From Xanthobacteraceae bacterium (GTDB lineage: Bacteria; Pseudomonadota; Alphaproteobacteria; Rhizobiales; Xanthobacteraceae), in the NCBI GenBank assembly GCA_029266425.1, contig JAQSWY010000004.1:100468-164467 (forward strand): DNA of 64,000 bases. Reading direction: 5' to 3'. This document shows positions 62,390 through 64,000 of this stretch, piece by piece (the first letter of the stretch is position 1; each line of letters begins with the position of its first letter). The notes under the pieces were generated by a model that had not been told where the DNA came from, ran no database searches, and saw only the letters and a program-made list of their open reading frames with translations. Position numbers and translations under genes: made by a program.

Positions 62390-62426
62390 GATCGATTGTT
62401 GGATTGGCTGTCAGTCTACGGGGAGG

Positions 62427-63080
<654 letters not shown>

Positions 63081-63184
63081 CGGGTGTCCCTCGCTTTGGA
63101 TGGGCCCAATGTGGGCATTGCAAGCTCTCGCCGCCAGAAGGCACGGACGCAAGCCGGCCACGGCAGCGGCGCAGAGCCGGCCGA

Positions 63185-63505
63185 TCAGGACCGCAAGGAC
63201 GGCTCGCGCACCTCGCGGGTGCGTCCCAGCAGCAGCAGGATGAAGCCGAGCCCGCCGAGCACTGCGGCAAGCGGCGCCATCAGCAGCGGCACCATGAAAC
63301 GCTCCCAGATCTCCGGGGAGAGATGGGTCTCGACCAGGGTCTGGAACTGGGCGAGGCTCGCTTCATTGGTGGCGAACCAGGCTTCGCCGAGCGGCGTCAT
63401 CACGATATCGGACGAGGCGATCGAGCGCGTGCCGTCGACCACGAAGGCGACGAAGCCGCCGGCCAGCAGCCACAGGCCGATAAAGCGCACCAGGAAGCGG
63501 ATCAT
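63185..63505 (-). CDS. Small membrane protein, uncharacterised
   Basis: Two predicted TM helices: [44 protein letters not shown]...[25 protein letters not shown]. Confidence 0.6.
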   Translation of the reverse strand: MIRFLVRFIGLWLLAGGFVAFVVDGTRSIASSDIVMTPLGEAWFATNEASLAQFQTLVETHLSPEIWERFMVPLLMAPLAAVLGGLGFILLLLGRTREVREPSLRS

Positions 63506-63637
63506 GCGTCGTTCGTCCCTCGGCTCTCGGCTCGTCGTCGCTTTAATCACGCTTCGTGTAAGAGCCGCAGCGCCGGCGCGCAAGGTCCCGTGGCGCAGGC
63601 TCCGCTCCGGAACGTACCCATTGACAGGCGATTGAAT

Positions 63638-63665
63638 TTATGTGAGTGATCGTTCACTAACATAA
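63638..63665. promoter_or_regulatory. 28-bp palindromic operator, TetR-type
   Basis: TTATGTGAGTGATCGTTCACTAACATAA (12 of 14 symmetric pairs), downstream of TTGACA at 63621-63626 and 40 bp before the 63705 start. Confidence 0.65.
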
Positions 63666-63704
63666 GATCCGGGTCGGCACCCGGAGACGAGGAAACAAGA
63701 CCCG

Positions 63705-64000
63705 ATGTTCACGCGGCTGATGACGACAAGGCGCTTCGCGCCGCTCTTCTGGTGCCAGTTCTTCAGCGCCTTCAACGACAATTTCGTGAAGAATGCGCTC
63801 GCCTTGCTCATCCTCTACCAGCTTGGCGAAGATCATGGCGGGGCGCTGGTCACCGCCGCCGGCGGGCTGTTCATCCTGCCCTTCTTCCTGTTCTCGAGCC
63901 TCGGGGGCGAGCTCGCCGACCGCTACGACAAGTCGGTGATCGCCAAGCGGCTGAAATTCACCGAAATCTGGGTGGTGCTGCTGGCGAGCCTCGGCTTCAC
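63705..64000 (+). CDS. MFS-type transporter / acyl-ACP-phospholipid acyltransferase N-terminus (partial, runs off right edge)
   Basis: MFTRLMTTRRFAPLFWCQFFSAFNDNFVKNALALLILYQLG...LGGELADRYDKSVIAKRLKFTEI; LplT/Aas-like FNDNF.KNAL motif. Absent from the track (no stop in window). Confidence 0.8.
   Translation, partial: MFTRLMTTRRFAPLFWCQFFSAFNDNFVKNALALLILYQLGEDHGGALVTAAGGLFILPFFLFSSLGGELADRYDKSVIAKRLKFTEIWVVLLASLGF

Overview
64 kb of high-GC alphaproteobacterial chromosome, probably Hyphomicrobiales (Xanthobacteraceae-like; inferred from gene content and repeats, not from a search). Most of it is dense housekeeping sequence: mutY/DUF721/DsbA, a CcrM-type methyltransferase, smc, the F0 genes of ATP synthase, sua5, an HDAC-like gene with xseB, dxs, tlyA, an RNA uracil methyltransferase, ribB, aroC, a near-complete tad/cpa (Flp pilus) locus, hrpB, hisS-hisZ-hisG, cysG and msrA. 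No tRNA, rRNA, CRISPR array, transposase or prophage was recognised. The most interesting material is: (i) a ToxR/CadC-like transmembrane TPR protein (50366-52237) carrying an uncharacterised N-terminal module, with a palindrome-rich divergent control region; (ii) a 380-bp AT-rich intergenic region (60880-61260) with several palindromes and a phased cluster of four GANTC (CcrM) sites upstream of an uncharacterised gene; (iii) an XRE-like HTH in frame with RibB and a RibA-like domain lacking its zinc cysteines; (iv) a b561/ethylbenzene-dehydrogenase-like haem protein next to an Fe-S reductase, with a perfect 29-bp AT-rich palindrome upstream; (v) tad-locus oddities, including a missed 58-aa Flp pilin, a divergent second pilin, a standalone secretin N-domain and a CtrA box; (vi) at least five families of intergenic palindromic repeats, one forming a nested mosaic. 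All calls come from reading the sequence and supplied translations; no database search was run.
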